The notes under the pieces: model-generated
What the model was told of the DNA's origin: nothing
What the model saw: the letters and a program-made list of their open reading frames with translations, nothing else
Databases searched by the model: none
Part shown: positions 60,916 through 64,000 of the stretch, piece by piece
Numbering within the stretch: the stretch's first letter is position 1
Layout of the letters: each line of letters starts with the position of its first letter
Made by a program: the position numbers and the translations under genes
NCBI RefSeq assembly: GCF_034479515.1
Contig: NZ_CP140152.1
Location: 1,922,001 to 1,986,000 of the forward strand
Direction: 5' to 3'
DNA from: Duganella zoogloeoides
GTDB taxonomy: Bacteria; Pseudomonadota; Gammaproteobacteria; Burkholderiales; Burkholderiaceae_D
Length of the DNA: 64,000 nucleotides

Positions 60916-62226
60916 TCAGGTCCCGGCCCCGCCAGCGAGTGGCAGCGTTCTGAGCCTGTTCTCGATCGCGGCACGCACCGCATCCGGCACGTCCATCTTC
61001 AACATCGCACTTGGCCAAAGGTCCCTGGCCAGCATGACCGTGTGCGCCACCGCCGCTTTCGCAATCCGCTCGGATATGCCCGCCTGCCTGGCGACCGTGG
61101 CATAAGTGTCGAGCGTCTCTTGCCGTTGCAATTTGTCGATGGCGACACTGGTGGCGAAGCCCTGGAAGCCCGGCAATGCCGCCACACAGACGATGTCGTA
61201 AGCCGGGGACAGCGCGGGGCGCACGCCATCGCGGTAGAGCACGCTGAAGTTTTTCAGGTGGGCGTCCGAGTTGCCGAGCAGCGTGTTGACGGCTTGCCGG
61301 ATGAAAAACTGACGCACATCGTCGATGCCGTTCGCACCGAGTCGGTCCAGTACCTGCAGGAATTTGACAAACTGTTTTGCGCCGGAATATTTTTGGCCGG
61401 GCATCAGCGTCAGCAACTGGCACGCGTCTTCCATGTGTATTGCGCCGCCAGCGCTGCGGTCGAACCGGTCCACCGCCAGGAAGCGCGTTTCGGCACCCAG
61501 TGCGGTAACCAGCTCCGGGTAATCCGCCATGGTGCTCATGGAGGCGGGGCGGCACTGTGCGACGTTCACCCCGGCCAAGCCAGCCAACTGCATGCACGCA
61601 TATTCATTCATGACTTGCGAGTCGTTGCCGGCTGCCGGCAGTTTGGCGATCAGGTCCGACAACTCGCCTTTAACGGGCATGCAGTAGCGTTTTCCGTCCC
61701 GCGCACGCGATAGCGCCAGCTTGTCCTGCACGCCCGATAACGATGCTGCGCCCTCGGCAGCCTGCTCGGGCACCGCGATCTCGAGATTGTCTGCGCCGCC
61801 GGTGACGCCATTTGCGCGCGCCACAGCCGTCAGCTTGTCGAGGTCGGCTGGCACGACGGTCACGGCGCCCGGCAGGTCTTCACCAGCGGCGGCCAGGATG
61901 CCGAAATCATCGATGTCACGGTTGCTCTTGCGCGTGGCGGCCAGGCGGCGACGCAGCGATCCCTCAGGCAGCAGTCCGGCGAAGAAAGGCGGTAGTTCGC
62001 CACGCTCGCGGTACGCGGCCGGGTCGAAATAATTCTTCATGATGGCCTGCGTAATCTGCTCGGCACCGGGGATCGTCAGGGACAGCGACAGCGTGGCGCG
62101 CCGGTTCTCTGCCAGGTATTGCTCGGTAGCGATGAAGCGCGTTACCCTTCCTGCTTCGCACAACCAGCCCACGTGCTGGCCGTGCAGCCGCACTTCCAGG
62201 TAACGTGGACTCAACGGATGACTCAT
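60916..62226 (-). CDS. HipA family toxin kinase
   Basis: A 436-residue serine/threonine kinase-like toxin. An N-terminal couple_hipA domain is followed by the HipA core. ASLSGVQDKLALS corresponds to the Gly-rich, autophosphorylated loop of HipA. GNSDAHLKNFSVLY holds the catalytic Asp and Asn, and LSPAYDIV is the metal-binding Asp. All key residues are present, so it should be active. In characterised systems HipA phosphorylates a tRNA synthetase and causes growth arrest. It overlaps the antitoxin gene by 4 bp. Confidence 0.9.
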   Translation of the reverse strand: MSHPLSPRYLEVRLHGQHVGWLCEAGRVTRFIATEQYLAENRRATLSLSLTIPGAEQITQAIMKNYFDPAAYRERGELPPFFAGLLPEGSLRRRLAATRKSNRDIDDFGILAAAGEDLPGAVTVVPADLDKLTAVARANGVTGGADNLEIAVPEQAAEGAASLSGVQDKLALSRARDGKRYCMPVKGELSDLIAKLPAAGNDSQVMNEYACMQLAGLAGVNVAQCRPASMSTMADYPELVTALGAETRFLAVDRFDRSAGGAIHMEDACQLLTLMPGQKYSGAKQFVKFLQVLDRLGANGIDDVRQFFIRQAVNTLLGNSDAHLKNFSVLYRDGVRPALSPAYDIVCVAALPGFQGFATSVAIDKLQRQETLDTYATVARQAGISERIAKAAVAHTVMLARDLWPSAMLKMDVPDAVRAAIENRLRTLPLAGGAGT

Positions 62227-62510
62227 GGAGTGCTCGCGAGGAACCGGTCCACCGATGAGGGCACATCGTCCGGGCCGATGGCTTTACCGGACAACAGACG
62301 TTCCACCTCGGGTAGCAGATGCTTGGGGATCACGACAACGCTTGCCTCCATGGCATTCGCCAGCGCTTCGATGGTGCCTAACCGCGCATCGACCTTTCCA
62401 CCTAAAACGTTGCTGACCTGGGGCACGCTCATGCCGGTCAAAGTCGCAAGATATTGCAAGGTTTTTCCTTGGGCGTTGCGGCGCTGTTGAAGTTGTTGAA
62501 AAATGGTCAT
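62223..62510 (-). CDS. HipB-like XRE-family antitoxin
   Basis: A 95-residue DNA-binding antitoxin. The helix-turn-helix is LQYLATLTGMSVPQVSNVLG, followed by a short C-terminal region. It comes first in the two-gene module, as usual, so that the antitoxin is made before the toxin. It should repress its own promoter, where AT-rich inverted repeats lie. Confidence 0.88.
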   Translation of the reverse strand: MTIFQQLQQRRNAQGKTLQYLATLTGMSVPQVSNVLGGKVDARLGTIEALANAMEASVVVIPKHLLPEVERLLSGKAIGPDDVPSSVDRFLASTP

Positions 62511-62512
62511 CT

Positions 62513-62552
62513 TATGCTTTCGTATAAATGCATAGATGATTTTACGTTAAAA
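62513..62552 (-). promoter_or_regulatory. candidate HipB operators
   Basis: In the AT-rich gap before the antitoxin start, TATGC (62513-62517) mirrors GCATA (62530-62534) with 12 bp between, and TTTTA (62540-62544) mirrors TAAAA (62548-62552) around CGT. Known HipB operators are TATCC-N8-GGATA, so the arms are similar but the spacing differs. Confidence 0.45.
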
Positions 62553-62583
62553 CATAAGTCGAAGCGCGCATGTGGAGGTGTCT

Positions 62584-63660
62584 TCAGCGTGACCGCACCA
62601 CCTCATCGACTTCGGCCATCAACACCCGCACCAGCTCTGCCGCCGGCATTTCCCGGACCAGCGGCGCGCCTTGCCCGGCCCAGTGCGCGGCGAATTCGTG
62701 GTTGCCGGCCTTGCTGGCTGCGCCATGCAACTGCTTGCCCGCGTCGTACGCGACCGGGTAGTCGGCTGCCGGTGGTGCGCCGGCGGCTTCGCCGTGTACG
62801 ATCAGCTGGTTCATCATGCCCCGGGCCAGGCGGCCCGAGATGGCAGCGGTAAGCCGGGTGGAACCGGCGCGGTCGCTTTGCAGCATGGCGCGGTAGCCGG
62901 CGTTGGCGGCCGACTCCGGGCAGAGCAGGAAGGCGGTGCCCAGCTGGGCGCCCGCAGCGCCCAGGTCCAGCGCGGCCTGGATGCCGGCGCCGTCCATGAT
63001 GCCGCCGGCGGCGATCACGGGCAACTGCGTGTGTTTTGCCAGCAGGCGCACCAGCACCGAGGTGCTCAGCCTTTCATCGGGCGCTTCGGTATCGAACACG
63101 CCCCGGTGGCCGCCCGCTTCCACGCCTTGGGCGACGATGGCGTCGATGCCGGTTTGCCCGATGCGCCGCGCTTCGTCGAGGCTGGTGGCCGTGGCCATGG
63201 TGCGGATGCCCGCAGCGCGCAGCGCCGCCAGCCACTCGGCGCGCGGCAGGCCGAAGTGGAAACTCACCACCGCCGGCCGCAGTTCGAGCAGCAACTGGAA
63301 CGCTTCTTCGTCCTCGATGAAGGTCTTGTAAATCTCGTCCAGCACGGCGGGCGGTTCGATGCCGGCCTGGGCGAACAGCGGCGCCAGGTACGCGATCCAT
63401 GCCGCTTCGCGCTGCGCGTCGCGCCTGGCCGGTGGGTGGCAGAAAACATTGACGTTGATCGGGCCGGCGGTGAGCGCTTGCGTTTCTTCGATCAGCTTGC
63501 GCGACTGCGCCACGGTGGCCGCGCCGATGGCCAGCGAGCCGAGGGCGCCGGCGTCGGTCACCGCTGCCGCCATCGCCGGGGTGGAGAAGGCCGCCATGGG
63601 CGCGGCGACCAGGGGATGGCGTAAGCCGAGCTGGGTGAAAAACGGGTGGACTGCTGCCAT
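62584..63660 (-). CDS. nitronate monooxygenase family protein
   Basis: A 358-residue FMN-dependent TIM-barrel enzyme of the NMO/2-nitropropane dioxygenase family. HPLVAAPMAAFSTPAMAAAV at the N terminus, VAQGVEAGGHRG with the conserved His, PVIAAGGIMDGAGIQAALDLG, and GAQLGTAFLLCPES for phosphate binding are all in order. It is expected to oxidise nitronates (alkyl nitro anions), which detoxifies propionate-3-nitronate. It is transcribed separately from the HipBA module behind it. Confidence 0.88.
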   Translation of the reverse strand: MAAVHPFFTQLGLRHPLVAAPMAAFSTPAMAAAVTDAGALGSLAIGAATVAQSRKLIEETQALTAGPINVNVFCHPPARRDAQREAAWIAYLAPLFAQAGIEPPAVLDEIYKTFIEDEEAFQLLLELRPAVVSFHFGLPRAEWLAALRAAGIRTMATATSLDEARRIGQTGIDAIVAQGVEAGGHRGVFDTEAPDERLSTSVLVRLLAKHTQLPVIAAGGIMDGAGIQAALDLGAAGAQLGTAFLLCPESAANAGYRAMLQSDRAGSTRLTAAISGRLARGMMNQLIVHGEAAGAPPAADYPVAYDAGKQLHGAASKAGNHEFAAHWAGQGAPLVREMPAAELVRVLMAEVDEVVRSR

Positions 63661-63698
63661 GGTGCCGCCTTCTGACGAGTGGGGGGGAGATGTTTCCC

Positions 63699-64000
63699 CT
63701 AGATCGTAATGATCCCACGTTTGAGCGCGATCGTCACCGCGTGCGTGCGGTCGTTGGCGGCCAGCTTGGACAGCACGTTTTTCATGTGCGCCTTGACCGT
63801 CTCTTCGGAGATCGACAGGTGCTCGGCGATGCGGCGGTTGGAGTTGCCGCTGGCGGCGTGGTTCAGCACTTCCATCTCGCGCGGGCTCAGCGGCCCCTGG
63901 CCCATGTGCTGCGCCAGTTCCATGGCGATTTCGGGCGGAATCCGGCGCTGGCCGATGTGCACACCGCGCACGGTGTCGAGCAGTTCGCGGCGCAGGGTGC
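63699..64000 (-). CDS. NarL/FixJ-type response regulator, truncated by the window end
   Basis: The C-terminal part of a regulator runs in from the right edge. The frame stays open to base 64000 (TLRRELLDTVRGVHIGQRRI and onward), so the receiver domain lies outside the window. The LuxR helix-turn-helix is complete: LSPREMEVLNHAASGNSNRR, then EETVKAHMKNVLSKLAANDR. It converges on no gene and lies 38 nt upstream of the nitronate monooxygenase on the same strand. Confidence 0.85.
   Translation of the reverse strand, partial: TLRRELLDTVRGVHIGQRRIPPEIAMELAQHMGQGPLSPREMEVLNHAASGNSNRRIAEHLSISEETVKAHMKNVLSKLAANDRTHAVTIALKRGIITI

Noticed and set aside
1..64000. CRISPR arrays, tRNA or rRNA genes, transposases, prophage or integrase genes
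   Set aside because: I looked for repeat-spacer periodicity, cloverleaf-like patterns and transposase or integrase motifs and found none that I could support by eye.

Overview
The window is high-GC, gene-dense chromosomal DNA from a Gram-negative bacterium. Its gene content (many TonB-dependent receptors, an RND pump with a NodT-type outer membrane lipoprotein, rhombosortase, XapX and DUF6702 proteins) suggests a betaproteobacterium of the Oxalobacteraceae, such as Massilia, Duganella or a relative. This placement is inferred from protein style only. No rRNA or tRNA gene, CRISPR array, prophage or complete insertion sequence was seen.

Region 1 (about 1-23.8 kb) is the most distinctive part. 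After a fatty acid desaturase and a PhnD-type binding protein comes a large organosulfur scavenging island. A left operon encodes a Tat-exported flavin amine oxidase, a Sec-exported RidA protein and a TonB-dependent receptor. It is divergent from an SsuA-like binding protein and is followed by a LysR regulator and a terminator. A second, nearly gapless 13-gene unit (8871-23804) encodes SsuC- and SsuB-like ABC components, an SfnB/DszC-like flavin enzyme, an SsuD-like monooxygenase, a D-2-hydroxyacid dehydrogenase, a frameshifted class II aldolase, a private TonB, two more sulfonate-type binding proteins, a second TonB-dependent receptor, an NtaA/SnaA/DszA-type monooxygenase, a thiol dioxygenase and a four-domain rhodanese. 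The two units share a near-identical 21-bp promoter element. This implies one regulon that moves a sulfur compound across both membranes, oxidises it and handles the released sulfur.

Region 2 (23.8-38.1 kb) holds a chemoreceptor, a nucleotidyltransferase-like protein, an M1 peptidase with a DUF6702 partner, a Fur-box-controlled Fe-siderophore ABC importer, a type B carboxylesterase, a single-domain response regulator, an MFS exporter and a PafA-like phosphatase.

Region 3 (38.3-50.2 kb) holds an EF-hand protein, an RND tripartite pump with a structured leader, a diguanylate cyclase with a small exported protein, a low-GC pair of small membrane genes, a serine hydrolase and a rhombosortase/rhombotarget lipoprotein pair.

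Region 4 (50.2-64 kb) holds a TonB-dependent receptor with a DUF2946 protein, a LuxR-type regulator with a degenerate receiver, an XapX/amidohydrolase/DoxX/DUF1275 operon, a VOC protein, an M13 peptidase, a GFA/DoxX pair, a HipBA toxin-antitoxin module, a nitronate monooxygenase, and a NarL-type regulator cut by the window end. All functions are read from motifs and family resemblance; no database search was run.
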